Assembly: GCA_019359715.1 (NCBI GenBank)
Contig: JAHHGS010000082.1
Location: 1 to 64,000, forward strand
Length of the DNA stretch: 64,000 bases
Source: Aphanocapsa sp. GSE-SYN-MK-11-07L
GTDB lineage: Bacteria > Cyanobacteriota > Cyanobacteriia > Thermosynechococcales > Thermosynechococcaceae
Direction: 5' to 3'
The notes under the pieces were generated by a model. The model was not told the origin of the DNA. It saw only the letters and a list, made by a program, of their open reading frames with translations, and did no database searches. Within the stretch, counting starts at the first letter, position 1. Every line of letters starts with the position of its first letter. Shown in pieces: positions 1 to 8,226 of this stretch. Made by a program: the position numbers and the translations under genes.

Positions 1-176
1 TTCGGCGAAGCTCAGTCGAGCCGTTGCGGATGCGGTATTGACCTTTCATGGCTTCTAGTTTGGGTTTGGCGATTCAAACTTACCATGACACATCCCTTCC
101 GCAACTTCCATTCATGCAACAACGCCTTTTTTTACTATTAATGTCAACCTCTGCAGGCTGGTTTAAGACTTTAAGT

Positions 177-1148
177 ATGGTTGAGCGGCCCAAAAAAATT
201 CTGGATCAGATGCGAGACGCCATTCGTCTCAAGCATTATTCATACCGTACAGAGCAGACATATTTAGACTGGGCTTATCGCTTTATTTTGTTCCACGATA
301 AACGGCATCCTCAAGAGATGGGTGCTCCTGAAATCGAAGCTTTTTTGACTCATCTAGCAGTCCAAAAGCGGGTAGCGGCTCCTACGCAAAATCAAGCTCT
401 CAGCGCTTTGATCTTTCTCTATCGCCATGTGCTTCACCAAGACATTGAGGGGAGAATTGACGCGGTGCGTGCTAAGCAGTCTCGCTATTTGCCAACTGTA
501 CTCACCCAGGATGAGGCGATCGCCGTCATTCAGCAACTCTCAGGTGTCTATCAGCTCGTTGCCAAGCTGCTCTACAGCAGTGGCTTGCGGTTATCAGAAG
601 CATTACAGTTGAGGACTAAAGATATAGACTTTGCCCAACGTCAAAGTGTGGTTCGTGATGGCAAGGGTGGCAATAGTCGGATTACTTTGCTACCACAATC
701 TCTGGTTGAGCTTCTCAGCTTTCATCTGCAAGGGGTTCGGCAACTGCACCAGCAGGATTTAGCGCAGGGTTACGGTTCAGTGTACTTACCGTTTGCCTTG
801 GAGCGCAAATACCCTCATGCGGATCGGGAGTGGATCTGGCAGTACATTTTTCCGGCTGATCGCAGGTCTAAAGATCCCCGCAGTGGGGTCGTGCGTCGCC
901 ATCATCTGGATGAAAGTGGGCTGCAAAAGGCGCTGAAGCGGGCGGTTCATGCGGCTGGGATTGATAAACGAGTCAGTTGCTATACGTTTCGTCACAGCTT
1001 TGCCACCCATCTGTTGCAGAATCATTACGATATCCGCACTGTCCAAGAACTACTGGGACACAAGGACGTAAAAACGACGATGATTTACACCCATGTCCTG
1101 AATAAAGGCAGGCGGGGGGTACTCAGTCCCCTTGATGCGTGTGCATAG
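177..1148 (+). CDS. intI: Integron-type tyrosine recombinase (IntI-like integrase)
   Basis: Site-specific recombinase of the integron integrase branch, which moves gene cassettes at attI and attC sites. From the ATG at 177 it is 323 residues. The open frame runs back to 48, but its extra 43 residues do not look like IntI. An N-terminal core-binding domain (about 5-100) precedes the catalytic domain. Visible catalytic residues are Arg138 ([10 protein letters not shown]), Lys163, Arg272, His295 (LLGHKD) and Tyr304 (TTMIYTHV). The IntI-specific insert before box II is present ([19 protein letters not shown], then DPRSG and RRHHL). The box II His of HxxR is replaced by Tyr269 (CYTFRHSF), one C-to-T change from His. 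IntI genes usually face away from their cassettes, so any array would lie left of the window. No attC-like sites are visible to the right. IntI identity is firm; activity is uncertain. Confidence 0.85.
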   Translation: MVERPKKILDQMRDAIRLKHYSYRTEQTYLDWAYRFILFHDKRHPQEMGAPEIEAFLTHLAVQKRVAAPTQNQALSALIFLYRHVLHQDIEGRIDAVRAKQSRYLPTVLTQDEAIAVIQQLSGVYQLVAKLLYSSGLRLSEALQLRTKDIDFAQRQSVVRDGKGGNSRITLLPQSLVELLSFHLQGVRQLHQQDLAQGYGSVYLPFALERKYPHADREWIWQYIFPADRRSKDPRSGVVRRHHLDESGLQKALKRAVHAAGIDKRVSCYTFRHSFATHLLQNHYDIRTVQELLGHKDVKTTMIYTHVLNKGRRGVLSPLDACA

Positions 1149-1287
1149 TGTCTTTTGATCGAGGGCGTAACTAACTGACGGAAAAGCTCTCACCCTTGTC
1201 ATTCCGTGCCCTTTTGACTAAAATCTGCGCCCAAAGTCAGCCCTGCGCTAGAGTCATTAATGGCATCGCTCCTGGCTTTAATTTGGC

Positions 1288-4011
1288 ATGAATGACTCTT
1301 TCGCTAAAGCTGAACCAACTCCTCCACAACCAGTACATAAAAGCGCAGACCCCCAGCCTTCCCTGATGCGATTGGGGCGCAATCCAGGTCAGCAGATTGA
1401 CCATCTCCTGGTTGATCGCGAAGCCCTTACCCCAATGATGCGCCACTACGCCGAAATGAAAGACCAGTATCCGCATACGCTGCTGCTGTATCGGGTGGGG
1501 GATTTTTATGAAACTTTTTTCCAGGATGCCTGCACGATCGCCAGGGAATTAGAACTGGTGCTGACCAGCAAAGAAGGCGGCAAAGAAATTGGCCGAGTCG
1601 CGATGGCGGGGGTGCCGCACCATGCCCTTGATCGCTACTCGCAAATTTTGGTTGAGCGGGGCTACGCGATCGCCATTTGCGACCAAGTCGAAGACCCGGC
1701 CTTAGCGCAAGGCTTAGTCAAACGGGAAGTGACGCGGGTATTCACCCCCGGCACTGTTTTAGAAGAAGGCATGCTGAGCGCCCGCTGCAACAATTTCTTG
1801 GCGGCGATCGTCTTAATTGGGCAGCATTGGGGATTGGCCTACGCTGATATTTCGACTGGCGAGTTTTTAACCACCCAGTCCGATGGCAATCTTCAGCCAG
1901 GGCAAACCCAGCGTGAGCAGCTCACCCAGGAACTGATGCGCCTGCAACCGGCCGAAGTGCTGCTGCCCAGCGAAACCCAAGACTTGAATCGGCTGCTGCG
2001 TCCCGGTGAGCAGAGCGATTTGCGTCCAGAGGGGCTGCCAACTCAGTTGTGCTATACGCTGCGATCGCCAAAAGACTTTACCCACCCCGAAGCCCGCCAG
2101 CGCCTATTAACCACGTTTGGGCTGCGCTCTTTAGAAGGGCTGGGCTGCGATCATCTCAATTTGGCAGTAAGGGCCGCCGGAGGACTGCTGGCCTACCTAG
2201 AAGACACTCAAAAAACGACTCAAATTCCTTTACAGCCGCTCTCGACCTACAGCATCAGTCAATATTTAATCCTTGACCATCAAACCCGCCGCAACCTAGA
2301 AATTACCCAAACCGTGCGGGATGGCAGTCTTTATGGCTCTCTATTGTGGGCATTGGATCAAACCTGCACTGCCATGGGTGGACGGGCCCTGCGGCGCTGG
2401 CTGCTGCAACCACTGCTAGAGATTCAGGCGATTCAAGCCCGCCAAGCCGCCATTCAAGAATTGATTGATCACACGCCCCTGCGGCAAGATGTGCAGGCGC
2501 TGCTGCGCCACATTTACGACATCGAGCGGTTGGCCGGTCGGGCCGGTTCCGGCACCGCCAATGCCAGAGATTTAGTGGCGCTGGCAGACTCGCTAGGGCG
2601 GCTAAACGACTTGACAAGCTTGCTGACCAATACCCAGTCAGACTATTTAACGGCGCTGCAAACCCTGCCCCCAGAACTAGAAGAACTCACCCAACGCCTC
2701 AAGCAGCACCTGGTTGAAACCCCGCCAATTAGCCTGACTGAAGGCCAATTGATTCGGCCCCAGGTGCATCCCAAGCTAGACCAACTGCGACAGCAAATGG
2801 TGGATGACCAGCAGTGGTTAGCCAACTTAGAAACAACAGAAAAGCAGCGAACCGGTATCTCAACCCTAAAAGTCGGCTTTAACAAGGCGTTTGGCTACTA
2901 CATTAGTATTTCTCGCCTCAAGTCAGACCAGGCTCCGGCAGACTACATTCGCAAGCAAACCCTCACCAATGAGGAACGCTACATCACCCCTGAATTAAAG
3001 GAGTGCGAAACGCGGATTTTTAACACCCAAGCTGAACTCTATCAACTGGAATATGAAATTTTTGTCCAACTGCGGGCAGAGGTGGGCGGACAAGCGGCGC
3101 TGATTCGGCGGGTTGCGACTGCTGTGGCAGCCTTGGATGTGCTGGTTGGGTTAGCCGAAGTGGCAATCTATCGGGGCTACTGCTGCCCTCAAATCAGCAG
3201 CGATCGCCAAATTACGATTCAAGCTGGGCGACATCCAGTCGTGGAAAAGTCCTTGCCGGCTGGTTTGTTTGTGCCCAACTCGACTGATTTAGGCAGTGCT
3301 GACCCCCTGGTGGCCGCTTCTGTGCCTGACCTTGTTGTGTTAACGGGCCCGAACGCCAGCGGCAAAAGCTGCTATTTACGCCAAGTTGGCTTGATTCAAC
3401 TGATGGCTCAAATCGGTAGTTTTGTCCCCGCCACAGCAGCAACATTGGCGGTCTGCGATCGGATTTTTACCCGCGTCGGCGCTGTCGATGATTTAGCGAC
3501 GGGGCAATCTACGTTTATGGTGGAAATGAGCGAAACCGCCAATATTCTTAACCATGCCACGCCGCGATCGCTGGTGTTGCTAGACGAAATTGGTCGCGGT
3601 ACGGCCACCTTTGATGGACTGGCGATCGCTTGGTCAGTCGCTGAGTATTTAGCCCACACCCTGCGGTCCAGAACCATTTTTGCCACCCACTACCATGAAT
3701 TAAACGAACTAGCCACCCTGCTGCCCAACGTCGCGAATTATCAGGTCGTAGTTAAAGAATTGCCGGATCAGATTATCTTTTTGCACCAGGTCACACCGGG
3801 CGGAGCCAGCCGCTCCTACGGGATTGAAGCAGGCCGCTTGGCGGGTTTACCGGCCGTCGTGATTCAGCGAGCCAAGCAGGTGATGGGGCAAATTGAACAG
3901 CACAGCAAAATTGCTCTTGGTCTGCGGAAAGGAGTGGCTAATCAGGTCGCCAGAGGATCCAGCCAGATCAATCCAAGTCAGGAAACCCAACAATTTGAAC
4001 TTCCCTTTTGA
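1288..4011 (+). CDS. mutS: DNA mismatch repair protein MutS
   Basis: Recognises mismatches and small loops and starts mismatch repair as an ATPase dimer. The 907 residues begin with an extension of about 50 residues. Domain I then carries the mismatch-reading Phe-x-Glu (GDFYE, about residues 71-75). The clamp and lever domains lie between about 270 and 590. The ATPase has Walker A GPNASGKS (near 686-693) and Walker [16 protein letters not shown] (the usual GRGTST reads GRGTAT). The ATG at 1288 gives a full-length protein. A hairpin separates it from the convergent lepB. The C-terminal tail of about 40 residues is low in conserved features and lacks an obvious MutL-contact domain. Length and motifs match MutS1 rather than MutS2. 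Confidence 0.97.
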   Translation: MNDSFAKAEPTPPQPVHKSADPQPSLMRLGRNPGQQIDHLLVDREALTPMMRHYAEMKDQYPHTLLLYRVGDFYETFFQDACTIARELELVLTSKEGGKEIGRVAMAGVPHHALDRYSQILVERGYAIAICDQVEDPALAQGLVKREVTRVFTPGTVLEEGMLSARCNNFLAAIVLIGQHWGLAYADISTGEFLTTQSDGNLQPGQTQREQLTQELMRLQPAEVLLPSETQDLNRLLRPGEQSDLRPEGLPTQLCYTLRSPKDFTHPEARQRLLTTFGLRSLEGLGCDHLNLAVRAAGGLLAYLEDTQKTTQIPLQPLSTYSISQYLILDHQTRRNLEITQTVRDGSLYGSLLWALDQTCTAMGGRALRRWLLQPLLEIQAIQARQAAIQELIDHTPLRQDVQALLRHIYDIERLAGRAGSGTANARDLVALADSLGRLNDLTSLLTNTQSDYLTALQTLPPELEELTQRLKQHLVETPPISLTEGQLIRPQVHPKLDQLRQQMVDDQQWLANLETTEKQRTGISTLKVGFNKAFGYYISISRLKSDQAPADYIRKQTLTNEERYITPELKECETRIFNTQAELYQLEYEIFVQLRAEVGGQAALIRRVATAVAALDVLVGLAEVAIYRGYCCPQISSDRQITIQAGRHPVVEKSLPAGLFVPNSTDLGSADPLVAASVPDLVVLTGPNASGKSCYLRQVGLIQLMAQIGSFVPATAATLAVCDRIFTRVGAVDDLATGQSTFMVEMSETANILNHATPRSLVLLDEIGRGTATFDGLAIAWSVAEYLAHTLRSRTIFATHYHELNELATLLPNVANYQVVVKELPDQIIFLHQVTPGGASRSYGIEAGRLAGLPAVVIQRAKQVMGQIEQHSKIALGLRKGVANQVARGSSQINPSQETQQFELPF

Positions 4012-4113
4012 AGCCATGTATCACCACATTTTTTACAGTCAGGAACGCTGCAAAAAATATGGCTCAAAACAAGCCAGTGCGGCCCAACCAATGTTCTGTT
4101 TGAGCAGATTTTA

Positions 4114-4142
4114 GAGGGTGTTTTAAAAATTCAAACACCCTC
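4114..4142. terminator. Bidirectional terminator hairpin between mutS and lepB
   Basis: Perfect inverted repeat: GAGGGTGTTT pairs with AAACACCCTC around a short A/T loop. It lies between the convergent 3' ends of mutS and lepB and could end both transcripts. Confidence 0.8.
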
Positions 4143-4160
4143 TGAGAAACACTCCTCAGA

Positions 4161-4757
4161 TTAGCTTGACTGGGCAGTTTTGCTAATCGAACCAACCTGA
4201 GTCAGCGGCCAGAAGCGAAAATTCGCTCGTCCGACGACATTTTCGATCGGTAAAAAGCCCCAAACATGCGAGTCATTGCTGTCATTGCGGTTGTCACCCA
4301 TCACAAATAGCATCTGGTCAGGCACTTGGACTGGCGCTAACTCGTAGTTGGCAGGTTCAAGCGTATAACGTTCAGCCTGAGCCTGCCCATCAATGTAAAC
4401 CTGTCCCTGATGCACTTGGACAATTTGCCCCGGCAAACCGACAACTCGTTTAATAAAGACTTGATTGTTCGTAAACCCCTGTAAACGCTTGGGGGGATGA
4501 AATACCACAATGTCCCCCGCTTGGGGGGGATGGAGGTGATAGGAGATTTTTTCGACCACCAGGCGATCGCCGGGATAGAGCGTCGGCACCATTGACTCAG
4601 AAGGAATATAGCGAGCTTCTGCCACCACTGTCCGAATCAGCAATGCTAGCCCCAGCGCAATCAGCAGCAGCAGTAAGTTCTCACGCTGGGCACGCCACAA
4701 TTTTTGCCACCACGGTTCTTTCCCGTCTGTGGTTTGCTCTATCTCATCGACTGTCAT
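4161..4757 (-). CDS. lepB: Signal peptidase I
   Basis: Membrane-bound serine protease that cleaves signal peptides from exported proteins, acting at the plasma and thylakoid membranes in cyanobacteria. The 198 residues have a charged N-terminus, one membrane segment (about 27-46) and the S26 catalytic domain. Ser55 in PSESMVPTL is the nucleophile and Lys103 in FIKRVVGLPG the general base. Box E reads GDNRNDSNDSHVWGFLP. Length fits cyanobacterial LepB enzymes with a single transmembrane segment. It follows sds on the same strand, but a 15-bp perfect hairpin lies between them, so it is probably transcribed at least partly on its own. Confidence 0.96.
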   Translation of the reverse strand: MTVDEIEQTTDGKEPWWQKLWRAQRENLLLLLIALGLALLIRTVVAEARYIPSESMVPTLYPGDRLVVEKISYHLHPPQAGDIVVFHPPKRLQGFTNNQVFIKRVVGLPGQIVQVHQGQVYIDGQAQAERYTLEPANYELAPVQVPDQMLFVMGDNRNDSNDSHVWGFLPIENVVGRANFRFWPLTQVGSISKTAQSS

Positions 4758-4788
4758 ATCGCTATTGCCTAAAGGGTATGAAAGTAAT

Positions 4789-4829
4789 GAGTTTGGGTGG
4801 TCTAGGCAAAGCTCAGACCACCCAAACTC
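4789..4829. terminator. 15-bp perfect hairpin between sds and lepB
   Basis: GAGTTTGGGTGGTCT pairs perfectly with AGACCACCCAAACTC around an 11-nt loop, just after the sds stop and before the lepB start. It is probably the sds terminator. There is no strong U-tract. Confidence 0.65.
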
Positions 4830-4862
4830 AGGCCAAACTTAGAATAACTGCGGAGTGGACGC

Positions 4863-5834
4863 CTAGTGTAAGCGCTTAAGAACATAGTCTGACAAGTTGA
4901 CCAAGGCTTGTTGAGCATCTGATTCTGGCAGATCTGAGAGATAAGTGAGAGCTGAGTGGGCATATTTGTGAGCTAACTCACGCGCCCGCTCAATCCCTTG
5001 GCTGGCGTGGACAAGGGCGATCGCCTGCTCAATATCTTCTGGTTGCTCAAACTCGCGCTTGATTAAAACTTCTAAATAAGGCTTTTCGTCTAAAGCAAAC
5101 AGGACGGGAGCGGTTAAATTGCCATCTCGTAAATCAGAACCGGCTGGCTTACCCAACTCATCCGTCGAGCGAGTAAAGTCAAGAATGTCATCTACAATCT
5201 GAAACGCCAAACCAATGTCTCGACCATAGTTATAGAGAGACTGCGCCATCTGTGGAGACACGCTACTCAAGACTCCCGCCGCTTTAGCACTATTGGCAAT
5301 CAAAGAAGCCGTCTTGTAATAGGTCTTTTCTAAATACGAGTCCAAACTAATCTGGGGGTCAAAGCGATTAAATCCCTGCTGAATTTCTCCTTCGGCAAAG
5401 TCTTTAATCACCTGGGAGAGCAGCTTTACCACCAGCAGGTTATCTAAATCTGCCAAATAGCAGGAAGCTTGAGCGAACAAAAAATCTCCTGCCTGAATCG
5501 CCACCCGATTGCCAAACAGACTGTGCACCGTTGGGATGCCGCGCCGGAGCTGCGCCTGATCCACGACATCATCGTGAAACAGGCTGGCAGTATGAATCAT
5601 TTCGGTGATCTCAGCCAATCGCCGATGCTTAGGGGTTGGATCTTGGTGAAGTAAGAGCGATCGCGACAGTAGAAGCACGATCGCTGGCCGAATTCGTTTA
5701 CCGCCAGCCTCAAATAAATGTTCAGCCGCAGCTTCTAAAACCGGATGGCGAGCACCGACGAGGTTCTTAAGGTTCTCGGTCAGCAGCCTCAGGTCTGCTT
5801 CAACTGGCGCAAAAAGGGAAGTAACTGAGGTCAT
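4863..5834 (-). CDS. sds: Solanesyl (all-trans polyprenyl) diphosphate synthase
   Basis: Elongates farnesyl or geranylgeranyl diphosphate with isopentenyl diphosphate to make the plastoquinone side chain. At 323 residues it is the usual length. The first Asp-rich motif is HDDVVD (Asp88, Asp89, Asp92) followed by RRGIPTVH. The second is FQIVDDILDF (Asp215, Asp216, Asp219) with GKPAGSDLRDGNLTAPV after it. GGKRIRP binds isopentenyl diphosphate. Small residues before the first Asp motif suggest a long-chain product, and the sequence closely resembles cyanobacterial and plastid Sds. The GGPP synthase CrtE is less likely. It diverges from the DUF1400 gene across about 320 bp. Confidence 0.9.
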   Translation of the reverse strand: MTSVTSLFAPVEADLRLLTENLKNLVGARHPVLEAAAEHLFEAGGKRIRPAIVLLLSRSLLLHQDPTPKHRRLAEITEMIHTASLFHDDVVDQAQLRRGIPTVHSLFGNRVAIQAGDFLFAQASCYLADLDNLLVVKLLSQVIKDFAEGEIQQGFNRFDPQISLDSYLEKTYYKTASLIANSAKAAGVLSSVSPQMAQSLYNYGRDIGLAFQIVDDILDFTRSTDELGKPAGSDLRDGNLTAPVLFALDEKPYLEVLIKREFEQPEDIEQAIALVHASQGIERARELAHKYAHSALTYLSDLPESDAQQALVNLSDYVLKRLH

Positions 5835-6158
5835 GGATAAGCCGGCTGCGAATCGGGTAAAGGTTACGAAATTTTACATATTCTTTGTCATATTCTAATC
5901 TAACCGCTCAAGGTTAAGAAAATTTTACAAAACCAATTTATTGCTCAGTCTGATCAGAGTAGGAAGAGGGAACTACTCAATCAGGTGGGCACAACCTACT
6001 TCTGCCTACAGAGTCCTAATCTACCAGAGGGTGGAACCCCCCTCAAGCCAAATCGTCTAGCGTTTAATAGTTCGGCAGCGATCTTTGTTCGGCACATTTT
6101 TTTGACTTTGCTGTCTTAACGTCTAAGTGATGTCCTCTATACATGAGTAAATAGACCC
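5835..6158. other. Divergent intergenic region, sds / DUF1400 gene
   Basis: 324 bp between divergent starts, A/T-rich near sds. It should hold both promoters. I see no RNA gene, no repeat family and no convincing operator; a weak GAGGG/CCCTC hairpin lies near 6025-6042. Confidence 0.5.
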
Positions 6159-6944
6159 ATGCTGAAGCAACTCTTTGATTCAAAAATTGTCGGCTTGAAA
6201 AATCTTGCAGTGGGCTTGTCCGGTTCTGCTCTCCTGTTAGCGATGGCCGGAGTTCTGGGGGCGGCGCCTAGCTTGGCGGCTGAAAAGATTAATCTAGTGT
6301 TTGGAAATGACACCACCTCTGGAGTTGAGGTTCCTATCGCTGATCTGCGCAGTTTTGCTGAAACAAAGCAGCCTACCCCTCAACTTAAATCGATTTTGGA
6401 GGCAGCTACGCCTGAGCAACAAGCGGAATTCTTGAAGGTTTTGCAAACAAGCTATCCAGCAGACCCAGTTGAATTAGCGAAGCTGCTGGACTCAGACCAA
6501 GGCAAGAAGATGCTAACTGCTGTCGCGACTGCCACTCTCCGCCCGAATCAGCAGGGAATGGATGCCGTCAAAGCAGCCTTGATTGACAGCGCTAAGTCTC
6601 CCAAAGGATTCAGCATTCTCGGCTTTTTAGAAGCTTACCCTGATCCAACCTTCAATATTGACTTGTTGAAGACTCAGCAGCTTGTTGCAGCCAACCAAGA
6701 GCTGATTAACGCGAGCAAGCCGCAGCTCGAAAAGGTCGTCAAGTCACCGTCAACCCAGACGAGTCCTGGTACAACTGAAGCGCCAGCGGTTTCTCCCCAA
6801 CCTACAGGTGAGCAGACTATGCCTTCTGGTACGACTCCACCAACCATGAATCAGGGGACTGAAGCACCGACCACAACGACACCGATCGCACCAGCGACTG
6901 AAACCCAACCTCCGGTTTCGCAGCCGCAAGCTCCAACGCGGTAG
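6159..6944 (+). CDS. Exported DUF1400-domain protein
   Basis: Secreted protein of unknown function. A signal peptide occupies about residues 1-40 (hydrophobic stretch ending SLAAE). Next is a compact DUF1400-like domain at about 42-180: INLVFG at the start, then SFAETKQPTPQL, ATPEQQAEFLKVL, LAKLLDSDQGKKML and ILGFLEAYPDP. The rest (about 195-261) is a Pro/Thr/Gln-rich, probably disordered tail. In cyanobacteria DUF1400 often precedes an alpha/beta-hydrolase domain; here it stands alone with no hydrolase motif. A 17-bp perfect hairpin follows the stop codon, so it is probably a single-gene unit. The domain name is from memory of the family pattern. Confidence 0.8.
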   Translation: MLKQLFDSKIVGLKNLAVGLSGSALLLAMAGVLGAAPSLAAEKINLVFGNDTTSGVEVPIADLRSFAETKQPTPQLKSILEAATPEQQAEFLKVLQTSYPADPVELAKLLDSDQGKKMLTAVATATLRPNQQGMDAVKAALIDSAKSPKGFSILGFLEAYPDPTFNIDLLKTQQLVAANQELINASKPQLEKVVKSPSTQTSPGTTEAPAVSPQPTGEQTMPSGTTPPTMNQGTEAPTTTTPIAPATETQPPVSQPQAPTR

Positions 6945-6973
6945 ATTTTAGGCAAGTTATCTCTAGATAAAAT

Positions 6974-7010
6974 CATAATTTAGGGGGCACAGTGTGCCCC
7001 CTAAATTATG
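6974..7010. terminator. 17-bp perfect-stem hairpin after the DUF1400 gene
   Basis: CATAATTTAGGGGGCAC pairs perfectly with GTGCCCCCTAAATTATG around a 3-nt loop (AGT), 30 bp after the stop. A/T-rich flanks lie on either side of a GC core. Probably a terminator. Confidence 0.8.
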
Positions 7011-7067
7011 CTGAAAGAAAGGTGACGATGAGCGATCAGGTGCATCATTATTTGTACAGGTAAGCGC

Positions 7068-7200
7068 GATCGCAAAATCAACATAAGCAGTAAATCAAGA
7101 ACGTAAAATTTAAGTAAGGTTTCAGAGCTAATAGACTTGCTCTAACCAAAATATGAAAGCGTAGCTGATCTACTTCTGTAGATTTTTTGAGGAGTTTTGT
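7068..7200 (+). promoter_or_regulatory. Leader of the DUF3747 gene with a mini-hairpin
   Basis: Short hairpin ATCTAC-TTCT-GTAGAT at 7068+100 (7168-7183) followed by five T, then the Shine-Dalgarno GAGGAG (7189-7194) before the ATG at 7201. The hairpin plus T-run looks like a small attenuator or a ribosome-site shield. This is inference only. Confidence 0.35.
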
Positions 7201-8034
7201 ATGAAGTACCTATTGCGCCTGGGTGTTGCTACAGTTGCGGCGGCTGTTCTGGGAGGTGCTCAGGTAAAAGCGGCGATCGCGGCTCAGTTTCAGCAACAAG
7301 AAATTGACCAGTCGAAATATATTGCTTTGGCGATGCCTTTGGCCAGTGGTCACTACAAGCTATTGGTGCTGCAACAAATCTCGACGGCTCGTCAGTGCTG
7401 GAGTGAGAGTGGCACAGCCCCGATCGTGGTTGATCCCCTGCTGGTTAATTTTGACTTTACAGGCATTTGCAGCCGCAATGCTGATAGTAATGGTTACTCA
7501 ATTCGCGTTGCAGGTGAAGATTTAGCCCTCAAGTACAGCCTGTCCATTGACCACCAGGGCAACGAATTATTATTGGTTGGTCGGGCTGCTGGTGCCCCAC
7601 CGATGGTAATTGCCAGAACCCACGGGATGGCGGATGGTTTCCAGAAGTTTTTGCTTGAGCCGGGTTGGCGACTGTCCCGGAGGGCCTTTAATGGCAAGCC
7701 GTTAGGGCACGTTTATTTTACAAATGATTCGGTTAGTGCAATTACAGGTGGTTCAATGACTTCTGCTGCCCCGGCGCCCATCTCGCCGCCTCAAATACCA
7801 GCCCCGACGACTCCACCAGAAGCCATGCCGATAGCACCCATTGCGGTTCCAGAACCAGTTGCTTCAGAATCGCCTGCGAGCCCACCGGCTCCGGTTGAAC
7901 CAGCGCCTGTGCCGGTTGTCCCTGTACCTGCGCCTGTCATGCCTGAACCAGTCCCTAGCCCGATCACGCCAGCGACGGCGGAAGCCCAACCCGTTAGCAT
8001 TCCGATCCAACTCAGGAGACGGGGGCCGCGGTAG
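7201..8034 (+). CDS. Exported DUF3747-domain protein
   Basis: Secreted protein of a mainly cyanobacterial family of unknown function. A signal peptide spans about 1-28. The DUF3747-like domain (about 30-180) has QSKYIALAMP, QQISTARQCWSESG, FDFTGICSRN, DSNGYSIRVAG and PGWRLSRRAFNGK. Cys64 and Cys91 (in RQCW and GICS) could form a disulfide outside the cell. From about 190 to 277 it is rich in Pro and Ala and probably disordered. GAGGAG 7 nt upstream supports the ATG at 7201. It has no obvious operon partner. Confidence 0.8.
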   Translation: MKYLLRLGVATVAAAVLGGAQVKAAIAAQFQQQEIDQSKYIALAMPLASGHYKLLVLQQISTARQCWSESGTAPIVVDPLLVNFDFTGICSRNADSNGYSIRVAGEDLALKYSLSIDHQGNELLLVGRAAGAPPMVIARTHGMADGFQKFLLEPGWRLSRRAFNGKPLGHVYFTNDSVSAITGGSMTSAAPAPISPPQIPAPTTPPEAMPIAPIAVPEPVASESPASPPAPVEPAPVPVVPVPAPVMPEPVPSPITPATAEAQPVSIPIQLRRRGPR

Positions 8035-8043
8035 GTTGATCGC

Positions 8044-8094
8044 AGATTGACCTTGAGCAGATTGACCTTGAGCAGATTGACCTTGAGCAGATTA
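8044..8094. repeat. Three tandem 15-bp repeats
   Basis: The unit AGATTGACCTTGAGC occurs three times head to tail (8044-8088), and a partial fourth follows. It lies just after the DUF3747 gene. It resembles replication slippage rather than a CRISPR, since there are no spacers. Confidence 0.8.
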
Positions 8095-8140
8095 ATTTTG
8101 AACCGATAGAGGCGCACCCCATTCGGATGTGCCTCACAAC

Positions 8141-8183
8141 TTTAAGACGAGGTAGCAACCATGCATTGCTGCCTCGTCTTAAA
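8141..8183. terminator. Terminator hairpin upstream of alaS
   Basis: TTTAAGACGAGGTAGCAA pairs with TTGCTGCCTCGTCTTAAA (18 bp, one G-U pair) around a 7-nt loop. A weaker hairpin (GAGGCGCA / TGTGCCTC, 8109-8134) sits just before it. It probably ends the DUF3747 transcript. Confidence 0.75.
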
Positions 8184-8226
8184 ATAGAAGCCGATGGAAA
8201 TCCTTAATTTATTAGGTTAGGCAGCT

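Noticed and set aside
1-47. Palindrome-like start (TTCGGCGAAGCTCAGTCGAG)
   Set aside because: It resembles a widespread cyanobacterial repeat but is cut by the window edge and too short to call; it could also be part of attI.
1149-1287. attC sites downstream of the integrase
   Set aside because: No imperfect palindromes with RYYYAAC/GTTRRRY ends seen; cassettes are expected on the other side.
8044-8094. Possible CRISPR or regulatory array
   Set aside because: Units are head to tail without spacers and only three copies exist.
7791-8117. Minus-strand ORF with repeated LLKVN units
   Set aside because: Comes from the 15-bp tandem repeats and from antisense of a Pro-rich tail.
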